This document shows positions 52,516-63,500 of a DNA stretch of 64,000 nucleotides, in pieces. The notes beneath the pieces were generated by a model. It was not told where the DNA came from. It worked only from the letters and a program-made list of their open reading frames with translations, and did not search any database. The stretch lies in assembly GCA_034509425.1 (NCBI GenBank), contig JAVTVJ010000933.1, positions 1,183,994-1,247,993 on the forward strand, read 5' to 3'. Positions within the stretch are counted from its first letter, which is position 1. Each line of letters opens with the position of its first letter. Made by a program: the position numbers and the translations under genes. The DNA is from Eopsaltria australis. Lineage: Eukaryota; Chordata; Aves; Passeriformes; Petroicidae.

Positions 52516-52578
52516 ATGGGTGGGTGGATGGGTAGAAGGAAGGAAGGAAAAGAAAGAAAGAAAGAAAAAAAGAAAGAG
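52516..52578 (+). repeat. imperfect purine-rich simple repeat
   Basis: A short GGGTGGGTGGATGGG stretch is followed by (GAAG)n-like and (AAAG)n sequence, purine-only from about 52534 to 52577. It is degenerate compared with the perfect GAAG tract at 7.83 kb. Confidence 0.9.
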
Positions 52579-53737
52579 GTAGTTGGCATGTTCCTAATTC
52601 ATGAAGTCCTGCAGAAATGCTCAGTTAAAGCTGTATGGAAAGGGGATCATGGTTGGATTTGTAAGCAGGTTATGCTGCTTTCTTTGGTCAGAGCTCTCTT
52701 CCTGATGCTTTCATGGTCACCTGCCACCTCCAGGCAGGGGCAGTCCCACATCAGGGTACTTAATGGTGGTGTTATGCCTGTGAGTCCTGGCTGGCCAAGG
52801 GAGCTGGCTGCCTGCAACTCTTGTCACCACTGTCTCCAAAGGACAGGTAAGTGTCATCAGGGCTCTTGTACGTAGGACACCAGTGCCAATGGGAGCCCAC
52901 AAGTGCTCTTTTACAGCCATGGAGAGTTGTGAGTCTGGGTCTGGATCACTTTTTGCTGCAGATGAAGTGTTACATTATATTTGCCTACACTGAAGCTTAG
53001 ACGCCAATTTTTTTGCCCAACTCTGTTATAATTGTGGTGTCCTTCTGGATCTCCTTACTATGGGATCAGCATTTGTCTACTAAATGTTGATGTTCTTCTC
53101 TACCAGACATATATATTTTCATAAAAACTTTTGGTAGTATTTTCCTTCTTGTGTCTTGCATCACTCAGAGATAAATCTGAAGTGAATTGCCTGTCTCCAA
53201 AATGAACAGGCAGGAGTAAGATTTGATAGACACATGGACAGAGAAACAACCTGTGCTTATTTTATTATTAGAGAAATAGTAAGACTATATCTGAGTAAGT
53301 TTAAGCTGAAAGGAAATTCTTGGGGGTGCTTGATACTCTGCTGTGTGGAATGCATTTTTAGCAATCTTCTGCTTACAGAAAGAACGATTTTCTACTATTG
53401 ACATCCCAAGAATAGGTATGGGTAAAACCCATTGGATTTTATGCTGTCTGCAAAACAGGCAAAACATTAGTTTTTTTTTCCCTTTGATTAATCTAAGCAG
53501 TGAGAGAAAATGCTCCCCCTGGATCTTGAGAAAATGAATTTGTTATTGTTCCCCATGCGTTATAAAAGCTGAAGGGAGGAAGCTAAGTGGAAGAAAATTA
53601 ATACTGCCCAAACTTCCACAAGAAAAGTCAATTTTTTAAGTGAAAATACAACAGAAGCTAGTTAAGTTCCAGTCCTTTAAGACACACATTTTTCTTGAGG
53701 CAACAAAGGCATGATTAATATTAATTTTCATTAGCTG
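52579..53737. other. non-coding stretch with a candidate exon
   Basis: The 52734-52846 segment lies between a good acceptor (gccacctccag) and a CAG|gtaagt donor and has one open frame of 37 codons (see findings). Otherwise nothing is recognised. Confidence 0.45.
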
Positions 53738-53945
53738 TGTAGTGGGTTGGTGTAGGAGCCAAACACCCACCTAACCACTTGCTCACTCCCACCACTCAAT
53801 TGGAAAAGAAGGGAGAGAGTAGGAAGAATGGACATGAAGCTCATGAGTGAAGTAAAAACAGGGGTAGTGCTTACTGGCTACCATTACGTGAAAAAACAAC
53901 TCAGCTCTGGGAAAATGATCTTAACTGACTGCCAATCTAAATAGA
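53738..53945 (+). mobile_element. decayed avian ERVL-type LTR, 5' part
   Basis: It starts TGTAGTGGGTTGGTGTAGG, then ACACCCACCTAACCACTTG, CTCACTCCCACCACTCAATTGG, GCTCATGAGTGAAGTAAAAACAGG (written in part), GTGCTTACTGGCTACCATTACG and a GGGAAAATGATCTTAACTG block, ending with TGCCAATCTAAATAGA. This matches block by block the start of the same LTR family as the fragment at 41048, and better at the very 5' end. Homology stops near 53945 at a (TTTG)n tract, so the polyadenylation part of the LTR is missing. No internal retroviral sequence is seen. Confidence 0.72.
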
Positions 53946-53963
53946 TTTGTTTGTTTGTTTGTT
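53946..53963 (+). repeat. (TTTG)4 short tandem repeat
   Basis: Four and a half TTTG units sit exactly where recognisable LTR sequence ends. Confidence 0.85.
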
Positions 53964-56900
53964 ATATGCACATACCTGTAATTTATATTGATATTAAATT
54001 TTTATTGATTTATAAACTAGAAATAATTTATATATCTTTTTATGAATATAAAACTACATACCTCATGAAATTCTGTAGCATATATGATTATTTGACTATA
54101 GCATTGCTATTAGAATACAATTATGTATATATAAAATATATAAATCTACAATTATGGAATTATTGATCTGGCCATTGGAAAACAAACATGAAAAAGAATC
54201 ATGCATTTACCAGACTGGGGAAAAGTCTTCCTCCTATTCCCTGGCTCACCTTCATTCCTTGACCTGTGTCCTGGAGTGGGTCTGTTGGAGCTGCTTGAAA
54301 GTACCCAAGTCTGGGACAGGGCAGCCCTGGCCTCTCCTGTTGTAACCCTCTGCTGCCAGAACTTGGACACCTGCATCCAATATTCTTGGCAATACAAAGA
54401 AAGTCAAAACAGACACCATTTCCCCCCACAAAACTCCAGCAAAAGCTTTTAGTTCTCCAAATATTATGGATACTGTATGGAGAGATACATGGACCTGTTC
54501 GTTATAAAAATTGTTAAAAGATCCAAGTATTAAAAAAACTGGTAATTGCTAATAAATCTATAACTGAAAGAGAAAAATATGGTTTAAATAGCAACTTAGT
54601 TGCCTGACAAGTTTAATTAAACTCATAGCTTTAAGGCAGACTAAACAAAATTTCTCCTTTGTTCTTTGAAAATGTTTTCAAAACACAAACTCACATGTGC
54701 AGTCAGAAATACTGGAAAGAAGTGTATGCAGAAACTAATTAGATTGAGCAGAGATGAACAGAAGCAATAAGTCTACTGCACAGCTTATAACTTAATTAGA
54801 TCTTTGGCAAGATTGAGTTTCAAGGGGGAGAATAAGATTGGAGATTTTTGAGAAACAAGCAGAGGCAATATTAAGTGCTCCAGAAAAATAATTGATTCAG
54901 GTTTTCCTTGCTGCAATTTTGGATAGGGAAGAACGTAGAGCAACTTTGAGTAGCTGTTGTTTTCCATCCCATATCAACCAAAATTTAAGTCTCTTCAGCT
55001 TGCTTATTCCTGGACTGATGCTGGAGGGTGGAGGCTAAAAATTATGTGGTAGGGGAGTGGTGTGGACTCTGGGCACAAGTTGGAGCAAAGCATAAAACTG
55101 ATTTTCAAAGACAATAAGGGGAAGAAAAAAGAAGTAAACAGGAAAGAGAAACAGGCAGCAGGATAAAAAACAAGGGAGAGTACTGTGGAGAACATCTTTT
55201 ACTGTGGCAGCTGAATATTGCAATATGAAGTTGTGAAGATGAGAGATGTTACCTGACTCAGAGTGCTGCTACCAACACGTGGAACCAGGAATATCTTGGA
55301 TTTTACTTCTTCCTCGAAACTTAACAAAGCAAACTCCTCAATACAAGTGTCTAGGCTTTGGGGTGGGAATTGCATTCTCTTTCTCTGAATGCTTAAGTGT
55401 ATTAGAGGTACCTATCCAGGTACCTGGCCAGGACAGACATGATTGTTTGATGTTCCACGGAGGGTCTGCTTTAACCCTTTGCCAAAGGAAGAATATTCTA
55501 TGCTCTTTGGGACTTCAAGTGCACTTGCACTAGCAGTTTTCAGAGATACTTCAGGACTGTCTGATTTCCAGGTGGTGTGGGTTGTTGGCCAAGGTCTGAG
55601 CCAGGGCTGAAACTTCAAAACTGGTTTGGATACGCTACTGGAAATAAATATGCCATGTAGTGTAGAGAGATTATTTATCCAATGTATAATGACACACAGT
55701 GGTGTGTGAGAATTACATAATTCAGGTATACAAGGACTCAGGAGCCCTTAGTGTTGGACCAAAAAAACTTTCTGTGCCTTTCACTGATTTGCCATTTGAG
55801 TATCCAAATTTTGCATCTTCATCTGAAAAATGTGGGATGGTAAGTCTGTCAATTTTCTTTTCTGCTGGTTAAAACAAACCCACCCTAAACCAGTTTCCAA
55901 AGCTTGAGTTCCTTGAAATGCTGCAGTGACAAAGTTTTTATTCACCCTTAGGCACTTTTTAAAACTCTCAAACGCATGTTTCCCCTTATTTATCAATATG
56001 TTTGAACAAGTGAAATGTTCTTTTTATTCTGATAGATTCTTATCTGTTCCCTTTTATTTATTACAGGCAAACCCCTAATACATCAGATTAATTACTTTAG
56101 CCATTGTTTTTCCAAACCACTCCTGCAATAGACACATATTTATAATGGAAAATTATTTGTTTCAAGAAGCTTTCAGCATCTTAGAGACCATTTTGTACAA
56201 GCACCTCCAATTGTTTGGCCTGTATTTTCCATAAAAATACAGATCCTCTTTTCTGGAGGAGTTCTGGACTAAATGAAAGACATTTCTCTCTAAGGCCTGG
56301 CAGACTAGTTCATGTACACAGAGGTAGTGTCCTCCCTTCCCAAACAGTGAGGATTCAACCCTTGCTAATGGTGTATTTCTCACAGTCCTTCAGACTCTGC
56401 TATGTAGATACCATCTGCCCTACCACTGACTGCCACAGAATGTCCTGTACCCTGGGCAGGGAGACTGGCAGGCACTGTGCAGCTCCTGTCATGTCATTTT
56501 TTCTGGCACCTTCTTGTGCTGTTCCTGTTTCTGGCCTTTGAAACCTATCTCTGAGCCTGGCTACTGATGCTAGTCCTGTTGGGCAGCCCCAGATGAGGGT
56601 CTTGGCCTACCCTGCTGCTGAATGCCCATGGAGGTGACAGGACTATGCCAAGCCTGGCATGAGCAGGTACCCAGGAAGCAGAGGGCTCTGGGGTCTGCTG
56701 TCTTAAGGATCTTGTAGCCATGAGCTGCCGGTTTGCAAAGCAGACATCCAGCAGAACTGCCTTTCCTGTTTTCATGGAGAAGACACAGGGGGAATGTCTC
56801 AGAAGCCTCTCAATAAAGTAAATATGTGCTATAAACAGCTCTACTGAAGACTCCTCCTCCCCTTCTCCACATCCTTGCTGCATTTATCCATGTATTTTGG

Positions 56901-58915
56901 GCTTTGTCTAAACAACAGGAAGGAAAATGACATGCAAATGTACTCCTGACATTGGGTAAGGCACCACTGTAAGAAACTTCTCTAGTGTTAGTGCCATAAC
57001 ACTGTTAATTGTTCTGCTTTCAGTCTGAACTGATGACACCATGTGGATGCTGTGGCTATTCTGTGTTGGGGTACCAATACTTGGGAGTACGTGCAGCTAC
57101 AGGGAGAAATTCCTGTCAAGGAAGACATTGTGATTCTCCTTGGAGCTCGTTCACACAGTTTTATTGGTGAACAACACAGTGAATGTTTTCAGGACAGCTT
57201 GACTTTGAGAAACGTGAAGAAATTCTGCTGAATTGAATATGGAAAAATGCCATTAGTTTCTAACAACTACAAGTACTTTTCCCTCCCTTTTCTTAGCTTT
57301 ATTAAGGTTAGTGCTAAGTCATCAAATTCTGTATTTCTTATATTTCCTCTATTTACTCTTTTTCCATGGTGATTAAGTGAAAGCCACCTGTGTCTAAGGA
57401 ATGATGATAATTCATACTTCTGTTGTGGAACTCAAACTTACTGTCACAGGATTTTGTCATAATTGTAAAATGTCTCAAAATGGGGTTGAAAACTCTATGT
57501 TCCTGGGTTCCAGAAACATTTTTATTCCTCAGTGCTTTAACAAAAGTATTAAGATAGCCCAGGTATTTCAGTGCAGGAAGATTTTTAAGGGTCCTCTTGG
57601 CAGAGGTTTAGGGTGTATAATAAAGTAAAGAGTCACTTTGCCCTTCACTTACACATCTATTGTAGGCTGCAAGTGGGGACAGGATGCCCAAGCAGAGGTT
57701 TTAATTTGATTCAAGAAATTTGGTTTTGTGTTCACAGCTGGGTGGTGCTAGCCTATTAATTTTTTACAGCAATATATTCCTTTCCTGAGTTTGTTATATT
57801 ATGGCTACATAGTTTGAGCTGATATTATAAAGGCTTGTCTCTGTGTTCTGCCAGCTTTGGATGCTACAGCATTCTTCTGGATGCAGACTTGGCATTTAAA
57901 TTTTTATATCACTTTCTCTCAGTACTATGGCTCTTTCACAGCCTGGATAGTGGATGGATTTTCAAAGCTCATGGATATTTCCTTCTGCAATAAAGCAGGG
58001 AATAGTCTTCTTCTAGTCAGGAACTGTGGTATTATGATATTTCCATATTCGAAGTACAGGAAAAGGATCTGCTTCTCTTTCCTCCGAAACAAACAGCTGA
58101 AAAAAAAGTAACTTTCCTTCAGGTTCGGTTTAGGTGTAGTGTAAAGAAAGAATACAGTGGAAACAGTGAGATCTGTCATCATTTCCATCATTACTCAGAT
58201 CTTCACATCAAGTGGAACTGACAGTAGGCTGAAAGTTGTATAGGTATGTGGAAGCTGCTTCTCAGAATTATTACCAATTTAGGTCTCATATTTCATTTTT
58301 TTCAACACCAGAAAGGAACAGAGAGAATTCAAGGGTACAGGACTAAAAAAAACCCTGAAAGATTTTGGTTTCAGATAAAGATAATAAATACAATGGTGAC
58401 ATTCATAAAGTAAATAATGAGGGGTCAAATAATCTTCTCATTTTTTATTTAGATATAATCTCTTTATGTCCCTAACTTTTGTCTGGTCAGGTAGAAAGAC
58501 CAGGTGCCATGAAGGAATTTTCTGGTTTTGGCAGCTCCATGTGATAGAATAAACCTGCTATGGCCCTGCAGAAAATTCCCAATTACTTCATAGTCTTCCT
58601 CTCATTGAGCTATCTTCAGTGTTTTAGAAAATATATATTCATTGTAATTCTTCCTTCTGGGTATGGTTTATCTTTGCTATGGATGCTCGAAACAAACTAA
58701 TTCTGAGAACTCTTTGGGAGGGGAAAAATAATATATTTCATTTTGTGTTCTATCTCTGTGGCAAAACAGATCAAAAATATTAAAACCTGAGAATACGGGG
58801 ACACCTCTCTCTTTGTCCTTCACTTCATTACCATGAATTGTTCTTACTGTTCAATTTCCCATAATCAATTAATGCTTTTCATGACACTCTTTCTCTCCAC
58901 CCCAAAACATAAACC
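53964..58915. other. non-coding stretch, no gene recognised
   Basis: Begins with 200 bases of very AT-rich sequence (53964-54165). A 39-base segment at 55801-55839 has a pyrimidine-rich acceptor and an ATG|gtaagt donor and is open in phase 0 (see findings). The open frames 56215-56541 (plus) and 56545-56883 (minus) show no domain. No repeat family is recognised. Confidence 0.5.
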
Positions 58916-59011
58916 TGTCCTGCGTTAGGCCAGAGGGGTCAAAATCTAGGAAGTGATCTGGGCTGCAGGAATGCAGGAAGAAATACAACTTCCTTCCTGC
59001 GAGAGAGAGAG

Positions 59012-59097
59012 CCAATAATCAGGTAGTTTTAAGAATTGATAGGTAGGTAAACCAATTAAAAAGTTGGTCCGCCTTCAAGGAAAAAACCATTTATAAG
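59012..59097 (+). promoter_or_regulatory. CCAAT box and TATA box of the LTR-like element
   Basis: CCAAT at 59012-59016 and TTTATAAG at 59090-59097 are spaced like a core RNA polymerase II promoter, predicting a start near 59120. The short inverted pair ACCAA/TTGGT flanks an A-rich loop at 59051-59068. This is inferred from motifs only. Confidence 0.55.
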
Positions 59098-59159
59098 CAG
59101 AGACTCTCTGACGCTCTTCCTCTTTGGACCTGCTGCTGCTGTGTAGAGAGGAGCAGCTC

Positions 59160-59560
59160 CTGCTTCTCTCACTGGTGAGGCCCAAGCGCTTTCCCCCCCC
59201 CCCCGCCTTTCCAAAGGAGGGATGGGGGGGGGAAGGGAGGTTTTTACGGCAGCCGTGCCGCTGCAGCCGGGCAGGCATGGGGGAGGAAACGATTGGAATT
59301 TTCAGCAAATCCAGCTCAGCCGGTGTGTCAGCTACACAAGAGGGAGAGCTGGGCCAGGCAAAGACCGGGCCGGACTCCATCCAGCTCGGGCCAGGCCCTG
59401 CCCTGTCATCCCGGGCCCAGATGGCCCTACCAGGCCGAGCCAGCTCCGCAGAGCCGGGCAGAGACTCTGAGAGCTTCTGGCATCCAGCTCGGACCTGTTC
59501 AAGCAGCCCGGCAAAGAGCACGTGATCCTCTCACTGCCGGAGAGAGAGAGACAGAGATTA
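59160..59560 (+). other. CpG-dense segment in the LTR-like element
   Basis: Around two dozen CpG sites in 400 bases, with many CCGGG-like blocks, against near absence of CpG in most of the window. It starts right after the predicted transcription start. A splice donor-like ACTG|gtgagg lies at 59174. The CpG retention suggests that the insert is younger than the CR1 and ERVL copies or has been kept unmethylated. Confidence 0.8.
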
Positions 59561-60416
59561 ACTCTCTCCATGCCTGGACTAAACTCACAGACATCCATCC
59601 TTCCTCGCAGAGAGAGGAATCGAGTGAAGACATCCTACATGTGCACGCAGAGACTTTACAGTCAGGAAGAAAAGCAGAACTGATACCTACGAGGGAGGTG
59701 ATGGGAAGTTGCTTCGAGAGTGAAGCTGAAACCTCTTTTGGAGAACCATGGTTGGGGACTGAGCTAATAAATTCTCTGTAATATATGAAGATATAGTCCA
59801 AAGGGGGATGTGAGGTTCTTATTGCAGCCAATGAACTGAAATACCTAAGTACAGACAAGTAAGTGTTGAAAAAGTACAGCCTGATGAGAAACTAGAACTA
59901 AGAGAGAAGAGAGGCTGTGACTCAGAGCCCTGGTCCTGGGGAGAATGCTAGAGAACCTGAGTTGTCAAGAGAACCTGTGTTGCTAAGCACAGAAGAAGGG
60001 ATTTTCTTTGTTGCTGCAATTGAGCTGGGCATCCTTAAAACAGGTACCCTGTGGACTGTTCATAACCCACCAGAGTGGCTGTGGGAAGGCTACTGGTGTG
60101 GGAGAGATCCACCATTAAGCTGGACTTTACTCCGGGCGGCGGTTAATGGTGAGGCAGAAGACCCATAAAAACTGTATTTTTCTTACAGAAGATCCATGGT
60201 GTAAGCAAAAGAAACTTCTCTCCCTAAATGAACTAGAACAAGAGCTGTTTCTGAGGTGGCAAACTGACTGGAAGTCAAAGTGTTGTCTTTTGTATGTTGT
60301 CAGAGAGAATGAAATGGAGATGTGGGGAAGGAGGGGTGGTCTGGAGAGTTTGTTCTGGTTTTTTTTTTTTTTTTTCTTGAGTTCTTTTTCTCTTTTCCCT
60401 TTGTCTTAGATATATT

Positions 60417-60422
60417 AATAAA
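60417..60422 (+). terminator. polyadenylation signal of the LTR-like element
   Basis: AATAAA, followed by T/GT-rich sequence (TTCTTTGTACTTTATAAAG, then TTTGAGTCTGCTTTGCC), the usual arrangement of a cleavage and polyadenylation site. Confidence 0.65.
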
Positions 60423-60559
60423 ACTTCTTTGTACTTTATAAAGTTTGAGTCTGCTTTGCCTACTCCTAATCCTTATCTCACAACAAGCAATCAAGTAAAT
60501 TTAGGTAAGTGTGCTGGCATTTAGCCACAAACCTGAATAAGCAAACTAAAACCCCGACA

Positions 60560-63500
60560 CCCTGTTGCAATGTGTTTGTGTTCAAGGTTTTAGTTCACAT
60601 GCATTTATACATCCTGTTAGTGGGAGCTTAGACCCATCATATTGAAATGAGATAGGAATTTTTCTCTTTAAATATTTTACCTACTACGTAAAACCTGCCA
60701 AATCCATTTGATATCATTTACATTATGAGAAAGATTAAATGCATCAAACATAAGTATTCACTGATCAATAGCTTTTTTTCCCTCTCCCGTCAAATATCAT
60801 CAGCCCTTCTTCATCCAAGTTTGAGCTATCTACTCTCTATCTCTATAAGCTGCACATTGAATAATAGCTTATCCATCTACATCACCAGAGATTACAGTAA
60901 CCAGCATAAAACCCATTATCTAATTCAACAATCACCATTAAATTCTGCAGCAAGCCATGCTTTTTCCAGATAATGAGATCGAACACTACTTTGATGTTCC
61001 TTACAGCCTAATTTACTAAAGATTTGTAGAGCATTTATGAAGTTTTCCCTGCAGAGCTCTGAACCTGCCAAGACCGAAATCAGGAGCAAAGATGCAAATA
61101 AAAGAGAGGCAGTTTAACATACATACAAGTCAGTCCACACCAGCTCTTCATTTCTTAGACAAACGGTATTTGCTCTACTTTGAAGATACAAAACAACTTC
61201 TAAAATGAGGTATCCAGGAGGTATTTTGTTTTGCTATTGAATTTGACCCAGAGAACTGCAAATACATTGCTATGAGAACCTGGTTTGTCCTTGTGCACAC
61301 AAAATTCTTTGATTCTCTAATGAGGAATTGAAACTTGGCATTAGACACTAAAAAGGAGGACAGATGATCGACGATGCAGCAATAGTATAGAAGATGAGAC
61401 AGTGCTGCAGAAGAGAATGAAAAGGGGAAGGGGTGCCATCAAACAATCATGATTATTATAGCAATTTGCTGTTAAAGCACATCAGTTAGTTATTATCCGC
61501 ACTTCTGGCCCCATGAATCAATAAACACAGTATAGTAGAAGATATTACAAGTTAATGGACGAGCTTTTTCACTCTGAGGGTCAACAATTAAAACATTTCT
61601 CAGTTTTGTTCATGGAGAGCTTGAAAACAGAGGCTGTTCAGTTCAGAGTAGTTCATCCCTGAGCTGGCACTAAGAAACTGGCCCAGCCGTGGCTTTGTAC
61701 TATTCCTGACCACATTGTTTGCTGCATTTAAACTCATTATTATCATTTAAGGAATGTAGTATCGTTAAAAAAGAGAACAGGCTAGAATAAGACAGGATAG
61801 GATTGGATAGAACACATCATTTAGAATAATGCATGGAGAAAAACGTATTTCTTGACTAATTTACCACAGCAGTCCATTTACTTATAGCACAGCTGTTTTT
61901 CACTTAATTTACACCACAACAGAGGATAAATATCCCTTTAAAAACATCCAGACAAGCAAGTGACCTTGCTTTCTGATTCTATATTTTCACAATCTTCAAA
62001 AAAATGCTTTCATCAAAAAAGAGAAAAACCCTGTGAGTAGAAGCAATGGCAGCTATGGAGCAATAACATTCTTTCCACATTTGAGATCAGGGAGAATGGA
62101 TTTCTACAGGAACCTTATGGCAGGACAGTGATTTTCCTTGTTACATTTCAGCAGATTTTAGAAGCATTTGCTCAGCATCACCCACATGCAAGTAGCCACT
62201 CACACCACTTAATGGGAATCATTTTCTCTCTGTGTCACAAGCACACACCCATTTTAGTGTGTGCTTTAGACCAGAAGAAAACATGATGAAAACAAGCCTG
62301 TGGCACTGTACTTCAACTTGGAAATAAATGCAATAAATCACTATTTCCCTTACATCTTCTGAGGCAAAAATACTGCTTGGCTCTTTCACCAATTTCTAGA
62401 AGAGCTGAAATCAGCAAACTGACTTTGGCATGCCAGGTTGGGTAAGCAGCCAAATGTGGACAGCGAAGGCTGGTAGAATCAAAGGGCTTTTTACATTTTA
62501 AAAATGTGAGAAAAGCCTGAAAAAAGAGGGTTGATATCTCATAGGAAAATTCAGAGAATATTTAACCACCATTCCATAGGAGTCAAGTTCTTTGCATGTA
62601 CCAATAGGACATAAAGAACTTGTCCTTACTTCTACTAAAAAAAAAATCTACTATGAAGTGTTGTTTAAGGAAGAAGAACAATATATTTGAGAGATATATT
62701 TCTGAAATGCTAGAGATATTCAGTTGTGCACCGAATTTTCATCACTAGGTAAATTTAAGCTGTCTTCCAAGCAATATCTCATGATCTCACTATACTATAA
62801 GCTGCATTCATTTGTCCAGTTCATGAATAAAATATTATGATATAGTGTGGACCTCGTAGTGCAGTATCTTTAAATATTAAAAAACTTTAAATTCCTCTCT
62901 AGAGAAAAATATTACCTCTGCTTTCACAAAATGGATAAAGAGTCTTGTCTTAAATCAAAGCAAATAATTGGCGGAGTTGAATGAAGTACTTGGGATACAA
63001 CTATATGAGCCAACCCTTTGTCTTTAAAGAAAAGATAAATCCTCTTGAAAACCGTGATTTGGAAGATGAGCTTTCACTGAAGCAGTACAACAAAATTCAC
63101 ATGCAGAGAAGAGGATGATAACAAAGTAGGTTATAAAAAAAGGTGGACAGTTTTCCAAAAGATATGCTTATAGCAGGGGCAGCAGATTCCTATGCCAGTG
63201 AGCAATCCTGGATGTGCATAGAACAGACTTCAGCCTTACTGGTTCTTTGCAGGTCATCTTCCTCAGTATTTCATCAGCAAAGAACTCATGAATGGCTGCA
63301 GTAATCCTGATGTAACCTGTAGTTCTGTGAGTCTAAAACTTTGAATGCTGACAGAAGCAGATATCTCTGTGTGTGTGGTTTCATGCTCTGTCCTAAGCAT
63401 CCTATGTCATTCCTTGCTAGTGAGACAGGCTTCAAAAACCCATGTGCTGAATATTTTCCAGGTTTGGCAAGGATTTAGGTTTCTCCAATCAATTACAATT

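Larger units (their letters stand above)
58916..60559 (+). mobile_element. long LTR-like element, probably a solo LTR of an endogenous retrovirus
   Basis: The proposed ends are TGTCCTGCGTTAGG and ACCCCGACA, so the element starts TGTC and ends GACA as retroviral LTRs do (TG...CA). Inside, in LTR order, lie a CCAAT box (59012), a TATA box (59090-59097), a CpG-dense leader, a 17-base T run (60359-60375), an AATAAA signal (60417-60422) and a GT-rich stretch after it. No primer-binding site follows the 3' end and no gag, pol or env sequence adjoins it, which fits a solo LTR. The direct repeats are not clean: CCTGT occurs at 58914-58918 and again at 60561-60565, which would put the element at 58919-60560 instead. 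At about 1.64 kb it is long for an LTR. The family is not recognised. Its open frames (for example 59293-59781, 162 codons) are Pro/Ala/Gln-rich and look non-coding. Confidence 0.6.

Noticed and set aside
59293..59781. 162-codon plus frame and the 148-codon minus frame at 59075-59521 as proteins
   Set aside because: They lie in a CpG-rich segment with few stop codons on either strand, and the products are compositionally biased without domains.
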